A DNA stretch of 64,000 bases from Thalassia testudinum (Eukaryota > Streptophyta > Magnoliopsida > Alismatales > Hydrocharitaceae), in the NCBI GenBank assembly GCA_037157565.1, contig JAZHRO010000024.1:16684501-16748500 (forward strand). Direction: 5' to 3'. Shown here one piece after another: positions 45,424-56,629 of the stretch. The notes beneath the pieces are model-generated. The model did no database searches and was not told the DNA's origin. It worked only from the letters and a program-made list of their open reading frames with translations. Position 1 is the stretch's first letter; every line of letters starts with the position of its first letter. The translations under genes and the position numbers were made by a program.

Positions 45424-48136
45424 TGATGACGGCATTGTGACTAGCTTTTGTTGTAGAAATAGCGTTGTAGTACAGCTAGTTATTGCCATCATTACAGATA
45501 TATTTTTTTTTTACTCGGAAAATAAAAGAGTTCTCCCGAGATCGAACTCAGGGAGCAAGTTGTATTCTAAGAGGTACAAAGTTTCTATTACAAAAATAAA
45601 GAGAGAGAGAGAGAGGGGAAAATTTTTCATCTTCTTCTCTTCTTTCTTCTTCTTGTCTTTTTGGTTGTTCTTCACCTGTGCTTTCTTCTCTTCTCTTTCT
45701 TTTTCTTCTTGGTCTTCCTTCTTGTTCTTCAGATCTTCTTTTTCCTCGTGTTCTTCTTTTCTTCTTGCTTCTCTGCTTCTTGTCTTCTCTTCCTGTTCTG
45801 TAGCTGCTAAGTGCTCGCTGCTTTCCTCTTCTTTTTTTTTTCTTCTTGGTTGCGGTTCTGTCCTTCTTTTCTTCTTCTTCTTCTTCTTTGTCTTCAGGAC
45901 GTCGTCTGATTTTTCAATCAGACGACTTAAACTGCTGCTGCTACAGTGTGTCTCCTTCTCCTTCTTCTTCACCTGTGCCTGCAGACTCACGGTTTAAGTC
46001 AGAGGGCAAAACCTACTCTACCCTCCCCCCGCGTCTCTCTCTCTCAGAATTTACTCTTAGGAAAGCTCTCCCAGAGCAACCGGTTAATCGGGTACGCGGG
46101 CGCCCGGGTCCAGGCCCACCGGCGTGCGGTGTGGGCGAGGAGTGCAGGTCGGGCTAATCGGGTCGGGCCAGGTCCGCGGGGCGTGAGCGCGGACGAGGTC
46201 GGGTAGTCGGGCGGGTGAGAGGGACCTCACCCCGTGATCAGGAGGCGAACAGCTTAAGGCACTTTTAGCCTTTAAGCCCCCGCGTGCCTCTCAAAGTTTC
46301 CGAGGTGGGACTAAATGTCCCACCCCAATTGAGCGCCTGCAGCGGAGGAGGCAGCTGGCAATCGCGGCTTCACGCGAGGCCTTCGCCCCAGCTGCGAGCC
46401 TGGGACTCTTCACAGAGATGCCCCGCGCAACCTGGGAGTCGGACCTAGGCGAAGCGCACCTGGAGCTGCAGGTTGAAGGTGCTTCTTCAGCGTAACAATG
46501 GCGACGGCGGTTGAGATACCTGTCCACAGAGGAATGGCCTCTCGGCCTAATCAGATACACGGAGAACCTTCGCCATGGCACGGCGAAGGTGGTGGGGGGT
46601 CTAGCAGGCGGCGGGGCGGAGCATGAGGGCCGCCCTAGGTCAAACTGCAGCGCGGGAAATGGGTTTGTTCGGGGGGTCTGCAGAGGGCGAGTGGCGGGAA
46701 GTGGAAGGGCGGAGGTTGATCAGGGTGAGGAGGCGGAGGTTCTATGAAGGTCGGCGAGCGTGTGGGTTGGTGGAGTGATGGGGGCGTCTCGCCGGAGGGT
46801 AGTCGGAGACGAAGGGGGTGACGGTGGTCAGGATCGGACTCGAGGGCGACAGTAAAGGTTTAAAGTGAGGAAAAGGAAGAGGGGAGGAAAAGGAGAAGTT
46901 ATACCTACTTAGCAGGACGAGGAGGAGCCGAAGCAGGAGACAGTCGTATCGACTTTCGCCGGAGAAGAAGCTGCCCAGGGGAAGGAGCGGCGGTGAGGAG
47001 AGGGCCGGAGAAGCGCGCGCTGGGTGCGACGTGGCGCGGGAAGAGCGAGGGAAGGCAACCCTACTGCTGGTAGTGCGGTAGGGCGATGAGGAGGAGGAGA
47101 AGCCGCCGAAGCAAGGGGGCGTCTGTCGGAGTGGGAAGAGAGGAAGTGAGGGGGTATCTCCGTCAGATCCGAGCTGGGAAGAACGGTGGAGCGACGGGGG
47201 TATTTATAGGGGCAGAACCAAAGAGGAGGGCGGAGGGAGACGACGTGTCTCCCTCGCCGGAGGACGCCGGAGGAAGGATACCCATACCGGTCGTGCGTTC
47301 GCACGGCCGGTATGGGTGGTTGCAGCCAACAGGGGGTGTTCCTGCGACGGCTGACGACGCAGGGCACCCCCATTTGACTTGGCAGGCTCCCTCCCTTATC
47401 CTGCGAGGCGCCATGCTCCGCGCAAGGTCGCCGGAGCATGGTGCTGCTCAGGTTTTGCAGGAGGGACCTAAACGCAAAGAACGAAGGAGAGTTAGGGGCC
47501 AAAATGTGAGGGTTCAAAAGTTGAGGGCCAGAAAGTAAATGTATGAGGACCAAAGTGTAAAGTTGGTCAAGAAGGTTTCTTCTTAGGCTCAAGTTTTTAT
47601 AATTGACTAATTAGGACCTAAGGATTTTGATGGTGAATTTTATTTCTAGATTAAACCTTGTTTGACCGGTCAATTTACGCAAAAACCCAAATTAAGTTGT
47701 TAATTGGGCATAGTTCTCAATGTAGGTCAAAATGGGTTCCTAAGGCCAAATTGAAGGTTCTAAACCCTATAGATTATTTTTATATGAATTTTAGAGGGTT
47801 TATTCTATTTTTAATTTACCTCGAACCTCGTGTATTTAAGTGAGTTTGTTTTTAGGGTTATAGGATGTCATTTAATTCTTCGGAGTTGCTGTAGCCCTTG
47901 TTGAGTCATTTCATCCCACTTTTTTTCTTATTAGGTTATTTTGACCTATGTTTGGATCCTGAGTTACCCTGTTTTCATATTGGATTGGTGAAATTACATT
48001 TTTACCCCTCAATTTATGTTTTCTTTGCAAACTCAGAATCTCTCTGAGCCAAGCCTTTCTAAGGTTATGTAGGAGCTTTTATTCTCTGTATTAGGTCAAA
48101 ATGAGCTAGTTATGGCTTATGATGAGGTTCTCATCA
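45424..48136 (-). mobile_element. solo LTR 2 (Tat/Ogre-like gypsy) inside gypsy-2 integrase
   Basis: 2,713 bp, starts tgatgacggc and ends ttctcatca, flanked by gggat (45419-45423) and gggac (48137-48141); gypsy-1 shows the uninterrupted target is gggac. On the minus strand it begins TGATGAG and has CTCCCTGAGTTCGATC near its end, like solo LTR 1. Long pyrimidine tracts at 45600-45900 and GC-rich 46080-47450. Low-complexity frames there are not genes. Confidence 0.85.
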
Positions 48137-48141
48137 GGGAC

Positions 48142-49277
48142 GTAAAGCGGGTATCCCGGTCGGATACGATCTCCCGCAGAACTCCTTGTAGTCGTACCAC
48201 GTCGCGGATATGCCTATCTGCCAACTGTGCTGGTCCCAAAGTGACTCGGATCGGCAAGAATCGTGCCGTCTTCGTCAGTCTATCCACAATTACCCAGACT
48301 GCATCGTGTCCTCGCTGGGTAACAGGTAAGCCCACCACCAAGTCCATGGTGATGCTCTCCCACTTCCACTCTGGCACTGGAAGCGGCTGTAGCGGCCCTG
48401 CAGGCCTCTGATGTTCGGCTTTCACCTGCTGACACACTAAGCACTGCTGCACGAATTCACCCACATCCCGCTTCATCCTCCTCCACCAAAACTCGCGTCT
48501 CAAGTCGTGGTACATCTTCGTGTTTCTGGGATGTATGGTGAATCTGGAACCGTGTGCCTCAGTCAGGAGCTCTCTCAACAGCTCCTCGTCTTCGGGAACG
48601 CACAACCGTCCCCCCAGGCGCAGCACCTAGTCTGTGAAAGAGAAGTCCCCTGGGTCTCCTGACAGTACTCTGTCGCGCAAGGACTGCAAGTACGGATCGG
48701 CCATCTGTCCTGTGATGATGCGGTCTATCAGCTCTGGCCTAGTCTGTCGTGTCACAGTCACTGCCCCAGAGTGCCCCTATAACTCTAGGGGTCGCCAACT
48801 GCCCACCTCCTCCAAAAGGCTCCAACTCTGTAACTGTAAACTGGTCAAGTGTGCGAGGGCCTTCCGGCTCAAGGCATCAGCCACCACATTGGCCTTGCCC
48901 GGGTGATAGGAAATGCTGCAGTCGTAGTCTTTCAGGAGCTCCAACCAACGTCTCTGTCTCATGTTGAGCTCCTTCTGATCAAAAAGTTATCTGAGGCTCT
49001 TGTGATCTATGAAAATCTCGAAGGTCTCACCGTACAAGTAGTGCCTCCAGGTCTTCAGTGCGAAGACGACAGCTGCCAACTCCAGGTCGTGGGTAGGGTA
49101 GGTTTGCTCATGGGGCTTCAGTTGCCGCGAACCGTAAGCGACAACGTGACCCCTCTGCATGAGCACACCTCCTAACCCCTGCAAGGAGGCATCCGTGTAC
49201 ACAACGAACCCGCCACTACTGTCAGGGATGGTGAGCATGGGAGCCGAGGTAACCTCTCCTTCAGCTCCTGAAAACAC
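48142..49277 (-). pseudogene. gypsy-2 RNase H and integrase N-terminal part
   Basis: One reading frame with three stops: [20 protein letters not shown] (RNase H Asp), [27 protein letters not shown], then the integrase zinc domain (HPRNTKMYHDLRREFWW...CLVCQQVKAEH) and core PEWKWESITMDLVVGLP, VIVDRLTKTARFLP, SDRDTRFTS. It breaks at 48137 where the solo LTR entered. Confidence 0.9.
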
Positions 49278-50689
49278 GCCTCACAGGCGTCTGTCCAAGT
49301 GAAGGGCACGTCCTTCCGGGTCAACTGTGTCATGGGACGCGCAATCTGTGAAAAACCTCTGATGAATCGTCTGTAGTAGCCTGCCAGTCCTAGGAAACTG
49401 CGAATCTCGGTGACTGAACGCGGTCTCTCCCACCTGAGCACTGCCTCGACCTTGGCTGGGTCCACCGCCAAGCCGTCTCCAGAGATCACATGACCTAAGA
49501 AGGTCACCTCCCTCAACTAGAACTCGCACTTGCTGTATTTGGCTTACAGCCTACATCATCTCAATGTGTCCAGAACCATCCGCAAGTGCTGTCCGTGCTA
49601 CGTCTGATCTCGAGAAAAGATGAGTACATCATCAATGAATACCACCACGAACTGGTCCAAGTGCGGTCTAAACACCCGGTTCATCAGGTCCATGAAAGCA
49701 GCGGGGACATTAGTCAGCCCAAATGGCATGACCAAAAACTCGTAGTGTCCGTACCGGGTGCGAAAAGCTGTCTTGGAGACGTCTGCCTCCCTAATCCTCA
49801 ACTGGTGGTATCCAGACCTCAAGTCGATCTTGGAGAACACCGTGGCACCCCGCAACTGGTCAAACAAGTCGTCGATCCTCGGCAGCGGATATCTGTTCTT
49901 GATGGTGACCCTATTCAGCTATCGGTAGTCCACACAAAGGCGTAGGGTACCATCCTTCTTCTTCACAAACAGTACCGGGGCTCCCCAGGGAGACGCACTG
50001 GGCCTCACGAAGCCCTTCTCCAAAAGGTCCTGCAACTGAGACTTGAGCTCTCGTAGCTCAAGCGGTGCCATCCTATATGGCACGGTGGAGATGGGGCTGG
50101 CCCCTGGTACTAGTGAGATCTCAAACTCGATCTCACGCTCGGGCGGTAGTCCTGGTAACTCGTCCGGAAACACGTCAAGGTACTCTCTGACCACCGGGAT
50201 GCTCTGGAAGTCTGCCACAGGGCTGGGCTCTGCCACCACACAAGCTAGGAAGCCCTCACACCCTTGGCTCAAAATTCTCGTCGCCCGAGGTGCCAAAATG
50301 CACCTGAAGCCTCTGTCCACTGGCTGTCCGTGAAACTTGAAAGAAGGCAACTCCGGCAAGGAGACAATCTTCCTCTCAAAACAGTCCACCAAGGCGTGGT
50401 AAGCGGACAGCCAGTCCATCCCCAGAATTACGCCAAAGTCCTCCATCTGTATCATAATCAGGTCAGCAGGTAGGCTATGTCCCCCGACGCTGACCTCGCA
50501 ATCCGTGTACGCCTCCTCAGCTACAAACAGCTGACCACTCGAACCTCTGATTATGAACGGATTCTCTAACAGCGTATAGTCCTGGCCCAAACTAACTACG
50601 AAACTGGCTGCGACAAACGAGTGCGTAACGCCGGAATCGAAAAGTGTGTAAACGAGCCTGCCGGAAACTGCAACCATACCTGCCACCAC
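49278..50689 (-). pseudogene. gypsy-2 protease and reverse transcriptase
   Basis: One frame with about five stops. Protease: [12 protein letters not shown] with intact Asp-Ser-Gly near 50650, [45 protein letters not shown] at 49925-49965, [31 protein letters not shown] and the catalytic FIDDVLIFS at about 49610-49640, then [17 protein letters not shown] near 49390. A frameshift near 49275 leads into RNase H. Confidence 0.92.
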
Positions 50690-52032
50690 CGATCCCGAAG
50701 CTCTGCATCCCTGTGTGTCAGGGCGTTGATACGCCCTTCAACTCTAGGTGCGGACGAAGCAGCCACACTCTGCGTCAGACGGGTAGGTGCTGGCCGGTAC
50801 CCTCCTCGTGACTGTTGTCCTCCTCCTCGCGCCTGGGAACCGCGGCCTCCTGCGCACCCTCCAGTGCTCTGCGCGGGAAGTATCTGCTGACCTCCTGCCC
50901 TAGACAGGCAGTCCCTCCTGATGTGGCCCGGCTGGCCACACTGGTAGCAGAGGGGAACCCGACTCCCGCCCTCAGTGGGTCCCTGCTGTCGGCTGGGTGG
51001 GGGTCCAGTGCTGGCGACTGGCCCTTGTCGAGGGCCCCCAAAGGCCACTGATGGCCCTGCAAAACGTGACGACTCTCCTACGGACGCCACGTGTCTCCTC
51101 TCTCGCCGGCCCTGTGAAAAGTCTGGCTGAAAGGGCCTCTTCCGCCCGCCGTCAGTGTCTCGCGCGGACGGGTTGGTCTCCTCATAAGTCATGGCTGCCT
51201 CCACCAACCTCGAAAACGTAAGCAGCTTCAGGGGTTTGACATACCCCCTAATTGCAGGCCGGAGCCCCTCGGTGAACCTCCAAAGGCGCTCCTCCTCAGT
51301 GGCTACCGCTGTCGCTGCAAAGCGGGACAGCTCCAGGAAACGCATGCGGTACGCGCTCACGGTCATCGTCCCTTGGCAGAGAGTGTGGAACTCCCGCCTC
51401 CTCTGGTCCTGCCACGTTTGGGGAAAGTACTGCTCGCAGAAGAGGGTGACGAACCGGTCCCAGGTCGGCTCGTCCCTCTCTTGTCCCCGGACCGCCCTCC
51501 ACCACCTGTGTGCCGCACTCTCCAGCTGGTACGTGGCAAAGGCCATGCGGCACTCCACCGGGGGGCGAAGGGTGTTGAAAATCTTCTCCAGCTGCTCGAG
51601 CCAGTCCTCTGCCTCGATCAGGTCCTCATCCCCCTTGAAGGAGGGGGGCTTCAGCTTCCGGAACTGCCCGAATAGCTCGAAGTGGCACTGCAGTGGAGAT
51701 GTTGTTGCACCTCCAGGCAAAGGTGCCTCGTGCACAGAAGTGTCGGAGGAAGGTGGGGGCGGCGGCGGCCCATCCCCTCCCCCGTGTCCAGCGCCGCGTC
51801 TGTCGTGTGGTCCCACAGAGGACTCCCCCTCCGCAGCCCCAGGGTGAGGTGCTCGGGGAGGTGGGTGGAGCTCCTCTCGCACAATGTCCCGTATCAATTG
51901 GGCGAGGTCCTGGGCCTTGATGCCCGGGAGTAGTGGCTGGTCCACTGAGGCGTCAGCAACGGCACGCCCACCTCGCCGACTTCGTCCTCGGCCGCTCCCG
52001 CGGCCCATCTCGCCAGTCCCGCGATGAGGCAT
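50596..52032 (-). pseudogene. gypsy-2 gag
   Basis: About 478 codons open from ATG 52032 (MPHRGTGEMGRG). The start agrees with the stub in gypsy-1. Arg/Gly-rich N-terminus; Pro/Gly-rich stretch at residues 80-120; retrotransposon gag region with WLEQLEKIFNTL, MAFATYQLESAAHRWW and EFHTLCQGTMTVSAYRMRFLELS; zinc knuckle CYQCGQPGHIRRDC at about 51,000-50,900. Open over full length, the most intact frame of any gypsy here. It overlaps the protease frame in a different phase, so a frameshift separates them. Confidence 0.92.
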
Positions 52033-52194
52033 CTCCTGCAAGGAGACGCGAAACAAAACGAAACACGTCAATATGGAACGATACCCAACGAAAACGTCTA
52101 AGAGCTCATGTCAAAAGATATGTTGTGGTAGCTACTCTAGTTATAGACATGTGAATTGGTTATTTTCCAGTCAGTTGATTCACTTCTCGGGACG

Positions 52195-52210
52195 ACCTTG
52201 CTCTGATACC
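52195..52210 (-). other. gypsy-2 primer binding site
   Basis: Minus strand reads TGGTATCAGAGCAAGG, unmutated initiator-Met tRNA complement, four bases inside the LTR. Confidence 0.92.
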
Positions 52211-52214
52211 ATCT

Positions 52215-54960
52215 TGTAATGACCCGATTCCCGAGTCCCTACGAGACACGAGAACCGGACCGACTCGACTAATCCCAAGACCTAGTCGTCCAACGAGGAA
52301 GTAACCAAAAGAGCAGTAAAATAAACCACATTCAGCATGAATATAACTAGCGGTAACAAAATACAGCAGTAAGAAAAGGAACTACTACAGTATGTACCAC
52401 CACAACAGTAGAACAATAATTATAACATAACATGAAGCTACAAGTAAAGAAGTACACAGAGTAACAAGAACTACTCACTACAGTGGAACAAAAGGGGTAC
52501 AAAAAGAACTGTGGTAACTCTACTGGACCCTACTCGGCCCAGCGTCCTCTACAGCCGCTGACCCTGGCTGCTCAACACCTGGTCCTGAAAAGTAACGAGT
52601 GTAACACGTCAGCGAAACGCTGAGTAAAGTGGCAACTAAATTAAAGAAACAGTAAAGTGTACAGTAGCTGTTTTATTTTCTTTCTTCCCTTATTTACGTC
52701 TTTCTATTGTTTCATAATTTATCTATTTCTCAGATCCTTCACATGATCTCGAATGTTCCTCGTGGGAACGATCTTGATTGCAGTCTTTTCCGAAAAGTAG
52801 AAGTAACACGTGGTGCTCTCCTGGCCGGGAGAGTCCTCCGTGGTGGTCCTACCCTCAGTCAACCACCCCAAGGTCACTGGCAGACGTAACGGTGACTACG
52901 GCACGCGCGATAAACGCACGGGTAGCTACCCCGCACTGGCACGCAGTCAGTCGTTTCCGTTAACGGGTGCGCCCCAAAGCACAGCACGGAACCAGTATAG
53001 GCAGAGCCCTCTCAGTAACAGGGGTCCAACCCCTCCACAGTAACCAAACAGGGGTCTTGCCCCTCCACAGTCCGCGCACCCTCGCCTGTCTACCCTGGTT
53101 TGCCCAGTGGGCCTAACAAGTCGGTGTAGGTGAGCTAGCAGCACCCTGGGGCTCGTGGGGTAGCTAGTACTCGCTCTACACTAGTAGCTCTTCTCGGTAC
53201 TGTGTACACGAGGGCCAAAAGTCGGTACAAAGTGGCCAGACCTAACCCCAGGTCCCTGGGGCGGCTGGCTCTGCTCTGCACTAAACAGGTAACGGGTGCT
53301 TCCCCTGGCACTACGTACCCAAGGGACAACACACTTCCACGTCTTTCTTTCTCAGTTCCATTCCATTCTCTTTCCAGGAGTTCTACTCCTAATTCCCCGT
53401 AGGGTTCCAGCTCTTTTACTCAACACATTTAGGTTTCACCGTTCCAGTTTCACGTTCATACAATCCATGTTCTCAATCATGTTTATTTATTCATAACAGG
53501 CAGCTGTTAAATCAATTTACAGGCAGCTATTATTTCCTTTCCACTTTTCCAAGACTGCAATATCTATATACATATCACTAGTTTTCCAGCCCTAGGATTC
53601 GTGCCGTACCCGAGGATCTATCATTCAATGTAGTTTCTCATTCCTAGGATTCATGCAATACCCTGGGATCTATCATTCAATCTGGTTTCTCATTCCTAGG
53701 ATTCATGCAATGCCCTAGGTTCTATTAATTGTTCCATAATTGTAACAAATTAAGCTAATAATTTTAAAAGCCACTCTACCAGCTACAATGGGAGTACTGG
53801 GGGCGTGGTCGGAAATCCCGCGTGCCTCCGCAACCCCCGAGACTGCAATGGAATGGGGTCCTAACACAAGGATCAAACACAATAAGTTTCTCAGAACAGT
53901 ATATAATTACTGTAAATGGGAGATGATTTTATTCTGGGAAGAACGCAACTCGAAACGCGGAAAACGGACTCCGAACGGGCCCTAAATGGGTCGAAAACGA
54001 CGAAACAGTCCAAAATCAGACGTTTGGAACCTCTTCCAGACGTCTTAAAAGGTGGTTCAGATGATACATTCGCTCTGTGTAGTCCCTCAGACGTCCAGAA
54101 GCCTGCGGGGGCATCTGGCTTAATTCGCAGACGTCCGATGGTCAGCCCGGACGTTTGGAAGTCCTCTCCGTAGTCTGGCACTACGGCCAGACGTCCGATT
54201 CGCGTTGGATGGCGAGTCTCGCGCCCTCCCGAGCAGAACCTGCACGCACCCATACCCGTTCTCAGTACGACGGGTCGCAGACGAAGGCGCGGCGGACGGT
54301 TGCATGGCCGTACGTGCGAAAAAAGGAAGAAGACGAAATATCCTACCTTTTAGACATCTGGACAATCCTCCAGACGTCTTCACCATCGTCTGGTCGTAAG
54401 CCCAGACGTCTGATTCTGGAAAAATTTCCAGAATCAGAGCTCCTCTCGCTCTCCGCCCGCGACGCACGGCCGAGCCGCGCCCCATCCGCCTGCTGCTCGA
54501 GCTGCAGCAGCCCCTCCGCGAAACTCCACTCCCGCTGCTCCCCCGCCGGCCGGCTCTAGCTGCCCCGGCAAGCTCGAGCCCTCACGGTCGAGCGTCTCCT
54601 CCCTCGCGCAACACCTCCTCCCGCACACTTGGCGCGGCCGCTGCTGCCGGTTCTCGCTCGCTCTCACACCGGCTAGGAGAAGAAGAAGAGGGACACGAAG
54701 GGGATGAGGGTGAGGGAGAGGGCGGGGGCCTTTTAAGGCCGCGCGGGGAGAGAGAGAGAGAGAGAGAGTGCACTGCGCCCTGCAGGAGGAGAGAGGGAAA
54801 AAGAGGAAAGAGGGTGGCGGTTGCAGGTCTGCGCGCGCATGCGCGCAGACACAACCCCGTACGCCGCAGAAATTGAATCCCAGACGTCTGGAAGGGGTTC
54901 CAGACGTCTGGGCCACCTCCCAAACGTCTTAAAAACCGTCTTGAAGCCGCGTTCGTAACA
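52215..54960 (-). repeat. gypsy-2 5' LTR
   Basis: 2,746 bp. Carries the hairpin, GACGTCT motifs and GA-microsatellite (about 54755-54768) absent as such from the other LTR. Confidence 0.93.
54409..54438 (-). promoter_or_regulatory. conserved LTR hairpin (gypsy-2, right)
   Basis: Identical to 43916-43945. Confidence 0.8.
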
Positions 54961-55962
54961 TTGTGGGTTCCATATTGCATGGGTACCAGTACTAGTGCCA
55001 AGTATCGGTACTCGTGTGTTACTGTTTGGAACACAAGTCCAAATGAGTACTTGTCAAGTACTTATTATGTACCAGTACTCATGCTAAGTACCAGTACTGA
55101 ATGAGCACTGGTAACTCTTCAGGACCCGAGTTGTCTCAACGAGTACCGGTACTTGTTCAGTACTGGCAAATTGCCTTTAGCGAACGTGTACCGGTATTGG
55201 TAACCAGTACCGGTATTTGTAAGCTACAGGTCCTAAAGACCTGAAGCCCAGTACCTTATCTGGGATTCACATGTACCGATATTAAACTTTAGTACCGGTA
55301 CTTGTTGACGGTTACGGGAATATTTCTGAGTAGTCTGGAATACGAAAGGTGAAATCTAACATGCGTTTGATCTGATGATTACAAGATAAAACCCCACGAA
55401 ATAGTACACATGTGTGGAAACATGATGGACACAAACAAATATTTATACATGCATCTCTATTCTTCTTAATACATTCATATTCATTGAGTATAGGGACATA
55501 CCTGGGTTCATATTGAATGCAAAACAAGAACCCACGAGTTAGGTTCTTCCAACGGTGTTCTCACCTTCCTTAGAATGAGAGTAATCAGGAGAAAGTCTTC
55601 TTCTAATCTTCTTGCCACACAGCAATCCTTTGTCTCTACTCTCTTCTCAACACATGATGGGGAGGGTGTCAAAAAATGAAGGTAGAAACCCTTGTGGACC
55701 TAACATCTCCTTATTAGTAATTAGGCAAAACTAATTACTATTAGCATATTACAATTTCACCCATCGAGAAATTGCAATTGCAAACCCGATCTCTGCACAT
55801 ATAAATTAAACACCACACCATCCTCTTGCATTTTAGCCCATATAAAACCATTGGACTTATTTGATCACTTTAAATTATAGGCTTAAGATGGCCGTCACTT
55901 TACTTATTTATCTATATACAAATTTACATATACAAGTTCATATGCTGGATTTTAATCTAACA
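54961..55962 (-). repeat. copia-3 5' LTR, right part
   Basis: Continues the LTR begun at 41572 and aligns with 35550-36575, with taccggta motifs at 55140-55310. Confidence 0.88.
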
Positions 55963-56629
55963 TGCTGCTGTTGTTCTAGAATAAAATCCCTTCGGTTGTG
56001 AGAAATGGATGTAAATTTGAATAAAGCTGCTACTGAAGAGGGGTTATGGTATGGACTTTGCGAAGGATGCCGATGGTAAATGATGCGCATGAAATGCTTC
56101 ATTCTATTTGATTGAGTTTAGTCGTTTTTGTTGTTTATTTAAGAATGGTCTATGAATTGAATTTCACATTATTCTATCTGGAAATGTGTTTATTTTTTAG
56201 GATTTGAGGAGGACATCATCGATGACATCCTTACACTACTAGGCTCTGTCCCCACTTGTACACATATGGGAATTAAATCAAGTGCTTTTGTTATCCAAAA
56301 TCATGTGTGTGATGCTTTTGTAAACCCGATATGTTAATAAATTGTGAATGTGCTAATGGTGTGAATCCGATGATGTTGGTAGATTGTGAATGTGCTTTTG
56401 TAAAGATCATTTAGATGTTGTCCTTGATCTTTTTCTCCTCTCTCTCATCTTATTCCATTCCCAACTAAAATATATGGGAATTGTCTAAATCTTCCTTTTC
56501 CATTCATTTTTTTCAATTTTTTTGCTTTGAGCTGATGTAATTTGTTGAAAGAGATGGTGACATTTATCTTGATGGGTTTGTTGTCTTTATGAATGTAAGT
56601 TGAGTTATTTTGAATTGGGATGTTCTCTT
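55963..56629. other. unassigned flank
   Basis: About 670 bp, AT-rich, no domain or repeat end recognised. Confidence 0.5.

Larger units (their letters stand above)
41723..54960 (-). mobile_element. gypsy-2, chromovirus-like (Tekay/Del type), nearly full length
   Basis: LTRs 41723-44469 and 52215-54960 (2,747 and 2,746 bp, close to identical by eye). Flanks are ttgcg (41718-41722) and ttgtg (54961-54965), a target duplication with one CG-to-TG change. Internal order on the minus strand is primer site, gag, protease, RT, RNase H, integrase with chromodomain-like end, purine tract. A 2,713-bp solo LTR interrupts the integrase. Two frameshifts and about a dozen stops. Confidence 0.95.
35396..55962 (-). 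mobile_element. copia-3, Ty1/copia element containing nested gypsy-2
   Basis: Left LTR 35396-36575 and right LTR 41572-41717 plus 54961-55962, split by gypsy-2. Minus-strand order is gag, protease, integrase, RT, RNase H. Primer site at 41557-41569. The LTR ends are TGTT...ACA. Outer flanks share ATGCTG overlapping the LTR ends, so the target duplication is not clean. Full set of domains but with stops and frameshifts in each. Confidence 0.92.

Noticed and set aside
45437..45997. 186-codon and antisense 159-codon frames as genes
   Set aside because: Both come from a pyrimidine microsatellite (TTC-rich) inside solo LTR 2, giving only Ser/Phe or Lys/Glu runs.
46081..47538. GC-rich frames as host gene exons
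   Set aside because: The whole block lies between exact solo LTR ends with target duplicates; frames occur on both strands without domain similarity.
51191..51847. 218-codon plus-strand frame
   Set aside because: Antisense shadow of gypsy-2 gag, which has family motifs and a zinc knuckle on the other strand.
41723..54960. infectious endogenous virus
   Set aside because: Domain order gag-protease-RT-RNase H-integrase-chromodomain with no envelope or movement gene; a plant LTR retrotransposon.
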